Source of the DNA: a virus
IMG/VR virus record: IMGVR_UViG_3300036770_003454
Coordinates: 85,079-149,078 of that record
Length of the DNA: 64,000 nt
Strand: one strand, 5' to 3'
This document shows positions 46,914 through 55,508 of this stretch, piece by piece (the first letter of the stretch is position 1; each line of letters opens with the position of its first letter). A program made the position numbers and the translations under genes. Under the pieces are notes generated by a model. That model saw only the letters and a program-made list of their open reading frames with translations, made no database searches and had not been told where the DNA came from.

Positions 46914-49436
46914 TTAAAACTGTCCAACAACTTCAGAGAAGTTTACCCCTGTGCGAACGGCGACAAAATTTAGGGTGATAAAATTAATCGAGCGAGCAGG
47001 TTTTATATAGATATCACCAACAAATTCGTTTCTATCAATAACTTCTGCGGTGTTGTTTGTGCTGTCACAGACAACAAGGAAATCTGTGATACCACGACGG
47101 CCCTGAACATCACGAAGATATGGAACAACAAGATTCTTAAACTGACTACGAGTAAATGCATCGTTAAATTCAAAAAGTGTGAACTTAGATGCAGTTGCAA
47201 TTGCCTTTTCAAGGACAATGAATAGTCTACGAACATTAATGCGATCAAATGCAGATGGTTTAGCAAGAAGTGTCTTATCACCAAATAAAACAGTTCCTTG
47301 ACCTGGGAATGTTACTACTGGATTAACTCCTGCTTTATAAAGAGTATCACGGTCTGCTTGTCTTGGATTATATGCAAGTTTAACAATGTTCTTAATTTGA
47401 CCACGATTAAATCCAGCAGGAGACCACCAAGGATCATTGGTTTGATCAGTTCTAACACAAAGACCAGCAGTATCACCGTTTAATGGAATCCAACGATAAA
47501 TGTCATTATAACGATCATACATATACTTATAACCAGAATCCATTACAGCATATGAAGTTGAACGAATGTTATTTCTGAAATTAACAACTGCTTCTGCTTC
47601 ATTACCAATGTTATTAACAACATCACCTTTTTGTGGTGAAATTAAAACAATGCAATCTTTTCTCTTTTCTGCGATATTATCAATTAGATAATTTGCAAGA
47701 GTAAATGATCTTGCCTTGCCTTGAAGAATTAATGAAATATCAATGTCTTCGGCAGAAGCAAACTTATCATATGCAGAAAGAAGAATTGATTGTTCAATGT
47801 TTGATTCGTCCTTACCATCTCTTCCAAGAGACATTTGGAATGTAACATTGTCTAGTGTTGAACTAACAAGATTTTCTGCTGCTGCTGATGCAGCACCTGC
47901 AATATCATTTACTGCATAAACATATTGTGATTGGTCGTTTATAACTGTTCTCCAGTAGTTTGCTCCACCATCGATTGTCTTAGCATCGGTAGCACGAGAA
48001 ACTGCACGATAAACTTCAAGGATTGTTCCTGGAACACCTGTAATCTTGCCACCTTCATCAGAAACAACAACATGCATTTCATCAGAATTGATTGAAGAAT
48101 TTCCAAAATTGATTACATAATCAGATTGTCCTGGTGCAGAATCAACTGATGGATAAAATTCCCAATATCTTGTGACAGCATTTGTTGTTGTGCTGTTTGA
48201 AACAAATGTGTAGTCTGTAGATAGTGCATAACGATCTTCAAAGTTTATTGTATATGTGGCAGCAGGAGAAACTGTTACTTCTGTTGTGAAAGTAGCATTT
48301 GTAACAAGATTTGCAGAAATTGCAACTGTTGTATTAAATGCAGTTGAGTTAATAACATTGTTAACAACAGCATCTACTGCAAAAGTGTTTCCAGCAGTTA
48401 TAACCATACCCGCATATAGGGCATCAGTATTACTTGTTGCTGCTTCTGAACCACCTGTAGAATTTGTTACTAATACTGTTGAATTTCCAGTTGTGCTTAC
48501 ATAAACATTTGATGCGGCATTACCATAAACTGTTGTATTACCAATTGCAGTGATTTTCATAAATTGTGTACCAATTAAAGTATTGCCAACTTCAATCAGA
48601 TCTGTTACATTTAGTAATGCTTTTAATGCGGTTGCATTTGCAGAAGCATTGGTGTTTGATGTTGCAGATTGACGAACTGTGGCAGTATTTGAATTGATTG
48701 TGATTGGTATTGTTGTTCTTGTGCCATATGAAGAAAGATTAATGGTTGAAGAATAACCAGTAGAATTTCCGCACACTGAAATCTTTAATGAATTGCCCAA
48801 TTCTCCTGGGAATCTAGCAACAAATTTTACATCAGTATCAAATGTTCCATCTTTTTGTGTGAAGTGATCTTCATTTTTAACTATTTGATATTCTAGATTT
48901 GCTACAGCAGCAGTATTTGCTACGGCAGAAAATGCTGTGTTAGATACAAATTGAATTGCATCGTTCGTTGTATTTGCAATTGCATCATCAGTATCTGTGA
49001 TAGAGAATGCAGTAGAATTGATGATTGATGCAATTGTTGCTCCAGTCGCAACTCCTGAATTTGCAGAAGAAATGACAATTAATCCAACAGAAAGTTCGGA
49101 AGTATTACCAGTTGCAAGTGTAACAATACCATTGCTGGATTCAACATTTGCTGTAACAGTAGGGGTTACTCCAGTAGTATTTGCTGCACGTGAAATATAA
49201 AGACGATTTCCATAACCAAGGAATGATGCAGCAGTAAACCAAGTTTCTGCGTTTAGATTTGTTGGTTTGCCAAATCTTTTTACTAATTCGGTTTCAGAAT
49301 CGATTAATACTCTTTGATCGATTGGTCCCCAACGAAAAACTCCACCAAGTGCACCTTCAGTTGTTGAAACTGCTGGTACAATGGTAGTTAAATCAATCTC
49401 TCTGACATTAACTCCAGGCGAAACTAAAAATGGCAT
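46914..49436 (-). CDS. 18: Contractile tail sheath protein gp18
   Basis: 840 residues, longer than T4 gp18 (659). N-terminal VSPGVNVREIDLTTIVPAVS, then TTEGALGGVFRWGP, and C-terminal TLFEFNDAFTRSQFKNLVVP, YLRDVQGRRGITDFLVVCDS and a closing NFVAVRTGVNFSEVVGQF. Between about residues 95 and 400 lies a large insert very rich in Asn, Thr, Ser and Ala (GNTSELSVGLIVISSANSG, NTNASANATALKALL), probably one or more extra outer domains on the sheath. Confidence 0.96.
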   Translation of the reverse strand: MPFLVSPGVNVREIDLTTIVPAVSTTEGALGGVFRWGPIDQRVLIDSETELVKRFGKPTNLNAETWFTAASFLGYGNRLYISRAANTTGVTPTVTANVESSNGIVTLATGNTSELSVGLIVISSANSGVATGATIASIINSTAFSITDTDDAIANTTNDAIQFVSNTAFSAVANTAAVANLEYQIVKNEDHFTQKDGTFDTDVKFVARFPGELGNSLKISVCGNSTGYSSTINLSSYGTRTTIPITINSNTATVRQSATSNTNASANATALKALLNVTDLIEVGNTLIGTQFMKITAIGNTTVYGNAASNVYVSTTGNSTVLVTNSTGGSEAATSNTDALYAGMVITAGNTFAVDAVVNNVINSTAFNTTVAISANLVTNATFTTEVTVSPAATYTINFEDRYALSTDYTFVSNSTTTNAVTRYWEFYPSVDSAPGQSDYVINFGNSSINSDEMHVVVSDEGGKITGVPGTILEVYRAVSRATDAKTIDGGANYWRTVINDQSQYVYAVNDIAGAASAAAENLVSSTLDNVTFQMSLGRDGKDESNIEQSILLSAYDKFASAEDIDISLILQGKARSFTLANYLIDNIAEKRKDCIVLISPQKGDVVNNIGNEAEAVVNFRNNIRSTSYAVMDSGYKYMYDRYNDIYRWIPLNGDTAGLCVRTDQTNDPWWSPAGFNRGQIKNIVKLAYNPRQADRDTLYKAGVNPVVTFPGQGTVLFGDKTLLAKPSAFDRINVRRLFIVLEKAIATASKFTLFEFNDAFTRSQFKNLVVPYLRDVQGRRGITDFLVVCDSTNNTAEVIDRNEFVGDIYIKPARSINFITLNFVAVRTGVNFSEVVGQF

Positions 49437-49482
49437 TGTATTGTCTCCTTTTCAGAGTTGTTATTATTATTGTGGTTAGTGA

Positions 49483-49490
49483 TATTTATC
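49483..49490 (-). promoter_or_regulatory. Late-promoter-like GATAAATA for gp18
   Basis: GATAAATA on the minus strand, 47 bases before the gp18 ATG, one base off the TATAAATA consensus. Confidence 0.55.
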
Positions 49491-49496
49491 AATTTA

Positions 49497-51119
49497 TCAA
49501 TTTTGATCCACAACAATCCAATAATCATCTCTATAAGACATTTCATCAGAGACAGGTTCTACTCCATCATCAATAAATCCAAACGGTAACATATCATCGT
49601 TTAATTCTTCTAAACTCTTTTCTTTCAATTTCATTAATGTGTTTATATCAGTTAAGTCTTTGAAGAATTTCTGTTCTGTTAACCATCCAAACAAAACTAA
49701 ACACATAACCAAATCATCATGGCATCCTGATTCTGCTTCATATGAAGCACCTTTTTTAGAAAATGTAGATAACTCGTGAATTGTTTCATAATCATTAATA
49801 AGTAATTGATTTTGTTCTACTAATAATTTTAACATAGAACATCCAATTGCTTTTACAGATTTTGTAGTTCTTATTCCTCTATCAGTTCCTGAAGATTTGT
49901 AGTTCAGAGTAATTCGTTTTCCTTGCTTTCCAGCAGACTCAGTAAACATCATTGATTCATATTCATAATCAAAATATAACGATTCTGCTACTTGTTGTCC
50001 TATATCATTTACTTCAATTAACATAGAACAATTGTTATATTGTCTTCCGATTCTGTTTAATATTTCTGCAAAATCTCCAGGAGTTGTCATATTATCTCTG
50101 AACGATAAAACTTGTTGATATGGCATTTCTGTCACATCAAATACTTGCAATGCAGAATAATCTAATCCTTTTCCACGAGAAACATCAGCAACACCAACAT
50201 ATGTCCTGTTTTTCTTTGGTTTTTCATATTGACTAATACCAGCATGTTCTGCTATTGGTGTTTGAGGAACTAATTCTTGTAATTTCCAACCAGCAATAAG
50301 AGTTCCTGATGAACCAAGATATTGATTTTCATATTCTTGTGCAAATCTATCATAGTCAAAATTCATTCCTGCAAGAATTTCTTCTTTCCATTTTTCATCT
50401 CTGTTAGGAACATTTTGCCACGGAACAGAAATCAATTTGTAATTGTTTTTATTTTGTCTTGCCAAAGATGTTATCTTATAAAAATGATTTAATCCGTTTA
50501 CTGTTGATACAAGAACAAGTTTTGTAGATGCACCTGATGATATAGTTGGAAATACTGAAGTAAAAAACTCGTCCCAATTATCAATAAATGCTGCCTCATC
50601 AATGATTAATAAATTAATTGAATAACCACGAATGTTATTTGAAGAGGTTGCTGCTGCAATAACTCTTGATCCGTTTTCTAATTCAAACGAACCTTTATTC
50701 CATTCTATAACACCTTGTTGTAACCATTTTGGCAAATGTTCGTATGCTAACTGTATCCTTGATAGAATTTCTCTTGCAGTTTCTGCTTTATTAGCAAGAA
50801 TTGCTACAGTTTTATTTGGATTAAAAATAATATACCAAAGAACGAATACAGTAATAGAAGTTGTTTTCCCTGACTGTCTACTGCATTCTGCTACTGTAAA
50901 CCTTTCATTAAGAACTGTTGTGATGATATCTTTTTGATAATCATATAAAGGAATAGTGATTAGTCCTTGGTCAACATTCACAATTTTCATATGATTTTCA
51001 GCAAAGTAGATTGGGTCTTGTGAACACTTAACCATTTCTTGGACTTTTTCAGGAGTCCAATCTATTTGTACATTTGATTTTTTTAGTGTGGATGATCCAC
51101 GATAACCTTTAAGTTCCAT
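49497..51119 (-). CDS. 17: Terminase large subunit gp17
   Basis: DNA-packaging motor and nuclease. 540 residues. Walker A ECSRQSGKTT (78-87), Walker B INLLIIDEAAFI, motif III LVSTVNGLNHFY, and the RNase H-like nuclease beginning VGVADVSRGKGLDYSALQVF with later acidic residues at LIEVNDIGQ and CHDDLVM. N-terminal DPIYFAENHMKIV matches the family. It overlaps the lysozyme gene upstream by one base. Confidence 0.97.
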   Translation of the reverse strand: MELKGYRGSSTLKKSNVQIDWTPEKVQEMVKCSQDPIYFAENHMKIVNVDQGLITIPLYDYQKDIITTVLNERFTVAECSRQSGKTTSITVFVLWYIIFNPNKTVAILANKAETAREILSRIQLAYEHLPKWLQQGVIEWNKGSFELENGSRVIAAATSSNNIRGYSINLLIIDEAAFIDNWDEFFTSVFPTISSGASTKLVLVSTVNGLNHFYKITSLARQNKNNYKLISVPWQNVPNRDEKWKEEILAGMNFDYDRFAQEYENQYLGSSGTLIAGWKLQELVPQTPIAEHAGISQYEKPKKNRTYVGVADVSRGKGLDYSALQVFDVTEMPYQQVLSFRDNMTTPGDFAEILNRIGRQYNNCSMLIEVNDIGQQVAESLYFDYEYESMMFTESAGKQGKRITLNYKSSGTDRGIRTTKSVKAIGCSMLKLLVEQNQLLINDYETIHELSTFSKKGASYEAESGCHDDLVMCLVLFGWLTEQKFFKDLTDINTLMKLKEKSLEELNDDMLPFGFIDDGVEPVSDEMSYRDDYWIVVDQN

Positions 51120-51751
51120 TAATTATGTAATCCAAACTCATCTTTTATTTTATTTAATCTTGCTTTCCACCCTTCACGATATTTTTCATATTTTGGGTTT
51201 GCGGTTAATCTATTATAATCCTTTTGTCTTGCGTTTAAAAGTTCGTGTGGATTATCTCCTACGGTATCAATTAATTTTTTTGCAAATCTTGGACCATGAT
51301 GTACAGATGCATCCAATACAATTGCTCTTGATGGTTTGCTCAGTGTATGATATTTTGGATGTTTTATCATTTCATTATAATATTGTGTTTTATATATTTC
51401 TCCTGCTTTTTCGTGTGAGAGATTTTTTATTTCATTTTTTGAAAGTCCTGTTCCTTTTTCACTCACTCCAAACTTTGTTGTTCCTCCAGGATCAGATTTA
51501 TCTTTTGATAATCCCCCTTCCAACTTGAAAGTTCTTTCAATAAAATCTTCTGATTCTTTTTTATGATCTATAGGATTGTCTAGTCTTCTAATTAAATCTC
51601 CTATTTCATCTTTTGGTGGCGCAACATATTTTTTAATCAAATTACCAATATGATCAATTCCACGTCTTGGAGTTACTATTGCAGGAGGTTGCATAGATGT
51701 TGGGGGTAGATACCCCGAGTCTTCTTTAAGAAATTGTTTAAAAGTTTTCAT
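51119..51751 (-). CDS. GH108-type lysozyme with capsid-targeting-like tag
   Basis: 210 residues. N-terminus MKTFKQFLKE then Asp: the packaging tag. Residues 70-205 form a glycoside hydrolase 108 domain: FIERTFKLEGGLSKDKSDPG, GTTKFGVSEKG with catalytic-type Glu78, and LDASVHHGPRFAKKLIDTVG. It cuts peptidoglycan. It sits between gp16 and gp17. If packaged, it could help DNA entry; it may alternatively act as endolysin, but no signal peptide is seen. Confidence 0.85.
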   Translation of the reverse strand: MKTFKQFLKEDSGYLPPTSMQPPAIVTPRRGIDHIGNLIKKYVAPPKDEIGDLIRRLDNPIDHKKESEDFIERTFKLEGGLSKDKSDPGGTTKFGVSEKGTGLSKNEIKNLSHEKAGEIYKTQYYNEMIKHPKYHTLSKPSRAIVLDASVHHGPRFAKKLIDTVGDNPHELLNARQKDYNRLTANPKYEKYREGWKARLNKIKDEFGLHN

Positions 51752-52131
51752 TATTCTTTCTTTTGTAATAATGTTAATAAATCAGCAGTTGATCCAACAA
51801 ATAAATTTTGATTAACAGTTTTTGGTGAATCGTTTGCCTTTTCTTCTTTGTGTCTAATATCAACTTCTTTGGATTTGATTTCCATAAGTTCTTTATTTGC
51901 AGTGGTCATTGCAGAAATTAATTCTGTCAAAACTCTGTACACTCTTGGGTCTTGAGATTGCTGTGCCATGTCTGCTAAATCAGACATTGCTCTTGTCCCA
52001 ACATCAATAACATTGTGCATATTCCCTTTTGCCGTTTCATAATCACTATTAGTTTTAACTGCAACCAAATCTTTTCTTGTTGGTTCTAAAGGAGTTAAAT
52101 CTAATGCAGTGGCAATAGTATCATCACTCAT
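51751..52131 (-). CDS. 16: Terminase small subunit gp16
   Basis: 126 residues, mostly helical, with the T4-like pattern SDYETAKGNMHNVIDVGTRA, VYRVLTELISAMTTANKELM and a C-terminal NQNLFVGSTADLLTLLQKK. The location between gp15 and gp17 agrees. Overlaps gp15 by eight bases. Confidence 0.92.
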   Translation of the reverse strand: MSDDTIATALDLTPLEPTRKDLVAVKTNSDYETAKGNMHNVIDVGTRAMSDLADMAQQSQDPRVYRVLTELISAMTTANKELMEIKSKEVDIRHKEEKANDSPKTVNQNLFVGSTADLLTLLQKKE

Positions 52132-52972
52132 TCAAAATAATTCCTTCCGATGTTATAATATACCCAAAATCATCATCTACTTCAATCAATGAATAGTCTA
52201 TAGAAACATTTGCATCTGATGTTGGATTGCCATTAGCATCCAATCCAGGGTTTACTGTTACTCTACCTATAACATCTGTTTCTCCAACAGATGCAGCAAC
52301 ATTTGCTTGTGATCCTCCAGAAGGAACAAAGAATTGAGTATTAGCAATCTTGATAATTGGTTTGCTTACAACTGGACCATACATCCATCCTTTAACCGTA
52401 AAATTCAAAGTCCATATGATTGCTCGTCTTTCTTCAAAATTTCCTGCATATGTATCTTCCATACTGATGTTATTAAGAATGATTGGAATATCCATAGCAA
52501 TATTCATTTCAGGAATTAGGTTTACTGTTGCTGTCCAATCTGGAGTGAAGAATGGAATAATCTGTTCAATGATCTTTGTTCCGTCTTCAGCATTTTTAAC
52601 GTATACATATAAATTAAAATCAAAATTGTATGGAACTGGATTATATTGTGATTTTAATTTATTTGCATTTGATGCATCTTTAACTACTTGTCTTGATATA
52701 GTATTAAGTTTTCTAGAACCATCATAACCTAGACCGGTCATCTCAAATGACATTCTTGGTAAAAATATTGCTGTTTGTCTTGTGATTTCTGGATCGGCAT
52801 CCACTCGTGCAAGCATTTTATCCTTTGGTGCATAAGACAAAGGTATTTTTAATACTGCAACTGTATTTCCATCAGCATTAGATCTTGTTATTCTTACATC
52901 ATTAAAAATATTACCAAAATAAATAACCATTTTACGAATAGTTGAAAAATAAAATACTCCGTGTCCAAACAT
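52124..52972 (-). CDS. 15: Tail sheath stabiliser gp15
   Basis: 282 residues. The N-terminus FGHGVFYFSTIRKMVIYFGN followed by IFNDVRITR is diagnostic of gp15, the tail terminator that caps the sheath. Other blocks: VPYNFDFNLYVYVKNAEDGT, QIIPFFTPDWTATVNLIPEM and WTLNFTVKGWMYGP. A homing-type gene is inserted just upstream. Confidence 0.95.
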   Translation of the reverse strand: MFGHGVFYFSTIRKMVIYFGNIFNDVRITRSNADGNTVAVLKIPLSYAPKDKMLARVDADPEITRQTAIFLPRMSFEMTGLGYDGSRKLNTISRQVVKDASNANKLKSQYNPVPYNFDFNLYVYVKNAEDGTKIIEQIIPFFTPDWTATVNLIPEMNIAMDIPIILNNISMEDTYAGNFEERRAIIWTLNFTVKGWMYGPVVSKPIIKIANTQFFVPSGGSQANVAASVGETDVIGRVTVNPGLDANGNPTSDANVSIDYSLIEVDDDFGYIITSEGIILNE

Positions 52973-52974
52973 TA

Positions 52975-53616
52975 TTAATACCTCGTACTCTTTTTTCTAT
53001 TTTTGGCAGATTCTGACATTTTTTTCTTGTGTTCTTCGGAAAATATTTGTTTTGCTCTTGCCATTTTTATTTTTTCTATTGTTTCTGGAGTATGTTTGTG
53101 TCCTTTGCCAAACCCGACATCTCTGCCTTTCATTTTTTTACTTATTGTAGTTTTTGTTTCTTCAGAATGTTTTTTCCCTTTATTTCCTTCACTTATTTTT
53201 TTTCTTGCTTCTGCGGAGTGTGTTTTGTTAAACATATGGTTTTTAGAACCAAGTTGTGCTAATGCTATTTTTTTCTTACTATCTTCGGAGTGATGTTTGC
53301 CGAGCATTCCATAAGTGATATTATCAAAAGGCATTTTTCCTTCACTTATGTTTATCCATTCTTTTTTCCTTTTTACTTTCAATCTTCTCAACACTTTATT
53401 TTCCCAGTTTATAGCATCAATTTTGTTTTCAAAAATTTTTCTAATTTCAACTTCAAATGAATTTATGCCATATTCATTAATTAACTCTTTTACTTTTTTA
53501 CAAGAAGTGAAATATTTATCCCATAAATCTTTAGGGTCACAATTCTTAGCATATCTTACTCCATAATATTTTAGTCCGGTGGGGTGATGATATAGATAAT
53601 ATGTATAAGGTTTCAT
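52975..53616 (-). CDS. GIY-YIG-like homing endonuclease with NUMOD3 repeats
   Basis: 213 residues. The N-terminal part YTYYLYHHPTGLKYYGVRYA then CDPKDLWDKYFTSCKKV and WENKVLRRLKV is a GIY-YIG-like nuclease (Tyr, YYG, Arg, Glu). The C-terminal half has about five NUMOD3 repeats (GKHHSEDSKKKIA, NKTHSAEARKKIS, GKKHSEETKTTIS, GHKHTPETIEKIK, FSEEHKKKMS) that bind DNA. Inserted between gp14 and gp15, a pair normally adjacent in T4-like phages. It has a late promoter upstream. Confidence 0.88.
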   Translation of the reverse strand: MKPYTYYLYHHPTGLKYYGVRYAKNCDPKDLWDKYFTSCKKVKELINEYGINSFEVEIRKIFENKIDAINWENKVLRRLKVKRKKEWINISEGKMPFDNITYGMLGKHHSEDSKKKIALAQLGSKNHMFNKTHSAEARKKISEGNKGKKHSEETKTTISKKMKGRDVGFGKGHKHTPETIEKIKMARAKQIFSEEHKKKMSESAKNRKKSTRY

Positions 53617-53647
53617 TAATAATTCTCCTGCAATTTAAATACAATAG

Positions 53648-53655
53648 TATTTATA
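53648..53655 (-). promoter_or_regulatory. T4-type late promoter TATAAATA
   Basis: Exact TATAAATA on the minus strand, 32 bases before the ATG at 53616 and downstream of gp14. It would serve the homing gene and gp15. Confidence 0.8.
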
Positions 53656-53667
53656 ATTGGTTTGGGT

Positions 53668-54414
53668 TTAATACTTTCCATCTGGAGAATTGCCAAAAGG
53701 ATTGGTTTCTGTCCAATCTATTACACTATCATCTGTTATTTCATCACCAATTCGTTTATTATCTGCTAACGGATCAAATTGCTCAATGTTATCTTGGAAT
53801 TTAGATGTAACAAGATAATCTCCGTTATTGGTTTTAAGCACCTTACCGTTTGCTGCAAGTAATCCAAAATCAATTGCATTGACTGAAAAATTCTTTTGCA
53901 ATTTATCAATATCTTCTATGCCAGTTTCTAATACTTCATTAGAATATTCGTATAGTTCACATGTTAAATCATACATTTGCAATTCACCAAGTTGATAGAA
54001 GAAAGGTTTATTATCTACATACTTGATTTCAAAGCATTTTTTATTGAGAGGAAAATATATTAAATCTCCTTCTCTAGGTCTTAATAATTCTGCTTCTTCT
54101 CTAGTTATTTCTATTTCAAAAGTTCTTCTAGCAATTGATAATATAACTTGATCTCTGATTTCTAATCCAAATTTGGAAAAGAATGAACCTTGACCACCAA
54201 AACCTTCAGTTGATTTTGTATATACTTCTATTGTATAAAATGTATCAAATGAAGAAATATCATCTTCATAATAAACCCCATCAAAGTTATTTCTTCTTCT
54301 GGGAAGGTAATACATATCTTGCCCATACAGACGAATGCTCTCTACAACAAGATCTTCTAGGAGTTCTTGCTCCATAGAGTTTCCAAAATTGTTGAAAAAA
54401 GTTGACGTGGGCAT
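53668..54414 (-). CDS. 14: Neck protein gp14
   Basis: 248 residues. QELLEDLVVESIRLYGQDMY, YLPRRRNNFDGVYYEDDISS, FEIEITREEAELLRPREGDL and YFPLNKKCFEIKYVDNKPFF are typical gp14 blocks. It joins heads to tails with gp13. The C-terminus contains DSVIDWTETNPFG as in relatives. Confidence 0.95.
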   Translation of the reverse strand: MPTSTFFNNFGNSMEQELLEDLVVESIRLYGQDMYYLPRRRNNFDGVYYEDDISSFDTFYTIEVYTKSTEGFGGQGSFFSKFGLEIRDQVILSIARRTFEIEITREEAELLRPREGDLIYFPLNKKCFEIKYVDNKPFFYQLGELQMYDLTCELYEYSNEVLETGIEDIDKLQKNFSVNAIDFGLLAANGKVLKTNNGDYLVTSKFQDNIEQFDPLADNKRIGDEITDDSVIDWTETNPFGNSPDGKY

Positions 54415-54425
54415 ATTCTAATACC

Positions 54426-54974
54426 TTATGACATAGGTGATGATTGTTTAGTATTTATCATCTTTTTATTATGTTGTTTAAGATGTTCAAATGCCGCATT
54501 AATATCACCATTGTTGTGAGAATCAATAGCATTGGAGAGATGTTCCCCTGGCATAGATTCGTCGTATTCATCTTGTGCTTTTTCCAATGCTGCTTTTGAT
54601 TTAGCAATCAACTCTGGATTTAAGTTTGGTTTATTAATCTCTCCATGAGAATAAACTGGCAATTCATGTGCCATTCCACCTGCTTGTGCTGGAGATGCGG
54701 CAAGCATTGTTGCTGCTATCATTGCTCTCAATGATTTTGATTCTAGCAACGAACCTCTTATTTCTTGCGCAGACATTTTATTATTCAATGGTGTATGCCC
54801 AAGATTATGTCTTAGAGCATTAATCTTTGTTAGATGAAATTTTTTTTCACTTGCTGAGGTTTTTGGATTCAGATAAGCATGAATAGAATCATTATGTGCT
54901 TTTTTGATGTGTATGTCTTCTGGATTATCGTTGCTTGCTTGCATTTCAGCAAGGAATTGTTTGAATGTTAGCAT
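54426..54974 (-). CDS. Tagged head protein with hidden signal-peptide-like segment
   Basis: 182 residues. N-terminus MLTFKQFLAE then Met: packaging tag. At residues 76-78 a second possible gp21 site, LLE before Ser, is followed directly by a segment with the layout of a signal peptide: SKSLRAMIAATMLAASPAQA then GG (79-98). After two gp21 cuts the mature N-terminus could be exported. The rest is helical and His/Asn-rich (SNAIDSHNNGDINAAFEHL). Function unknown; between gp13-region genes and gp14. Confidence 0.72.
   Translation of the reverse strand: MLTFKQFLAEMQASNDNPEDIHIKKAHNDSIHAYLNPKTSASEKKFHLTKINALRHNLGHTPLNNKMSAQEIRGSLLESKSLRAMIAATMLAASPAQAGGMAHELPVYSHGEINKPNLNPELIAKSKAALEKAQDEYDESMPGEHLSNAIDSHNNGDINAAFEHLKQHNKKMINTKQSSPMS
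54452..54459 (-). promoter_or_regulatory. Late-promoter-like GATAAATA for gp14
   Basis: GATAAATA on the minus strand, 38 bases before the gp14 ATG and inside the end of the upstream gene; one mismatch to TATAAATA. Confidence 0.5.
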
Positions 54975-55001
54975 AAATTGGTTGCCCTGTAAAAATGTTT
55001 G

Positions 55002-55508
55002 TTATTCAGAATATTGTCTATTGAATGGAATCCATTTTTTATTTTTGTGATCCCATTTGTCACGAATGTATCTTGCTGGTATTTTGTCTTTTACTTTATA
55101 ACCACCGTAGTTACCGCCTTTTTCAATAGGATTTGGCATATTTCTACCAGGAATAATTCTATATAATGCTAATTTTTTTTGTATACCAGCTTTCTTATTT
55201 GCAGAACTAATTTTCCAAGAACCACTTTTTTCATTTGTTGGATCAGTATCATCCCAATGATCACTTATATGAACATGTTTTGTTTGTTCATCCGCAGCTT
55301 TGTTTAAGTCTTCATCATTTGAAAAAGTGTCTCCCCATTTTTTCTTAAATATTTTTTTTGCTTCTTCATGTCCAACAAGAGATGAAAGTGATTTCAAATC
55401 CTCTCCAGGTTGTAAATCATCAGGGCCTATATGAAAAAATCTTTTTGGTCTTTTTAATTCTGTCAAATATTCTTCATTTATATTAAAGAATTGTTTGAAT
55501 GTTAGCAT
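55002..55508 (-). CDS. Tagged head protein, possibly ADP-ribosyltransferase-like
   Basis: 168 residues from the ATG at 55508 (overlapping the upstream stop as TAATG), which gives the tag MLTFKQFFNINE. An ATG two codons earlier is also possible. The body begins PKRFFHIGPDDLQPGEDLKS and has AKKIFKKKWGD and LALYRIIPGRNMPN. The His-Gly-Pro start with a later YRIIP strand loosely resembles short ART-like domains, but catalytic residues are not certain. Confidence 0.62.
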   Translation of the reverse strand: MLTFKQFFNINEEYLTELKRPKRFFHIGPDDLQPGEDLKSLSSLVGHEEAKKIFKKKWGDTFSNDEDLNKAADEQTKHVHISDHWDDTDPTNEKSGSWKISSANKKAGIQKKLALYRIIPGRNMPNPIEKGGNYGGYKVKDKIPARYIRDKWDHKNKKWIPFNRQYSE

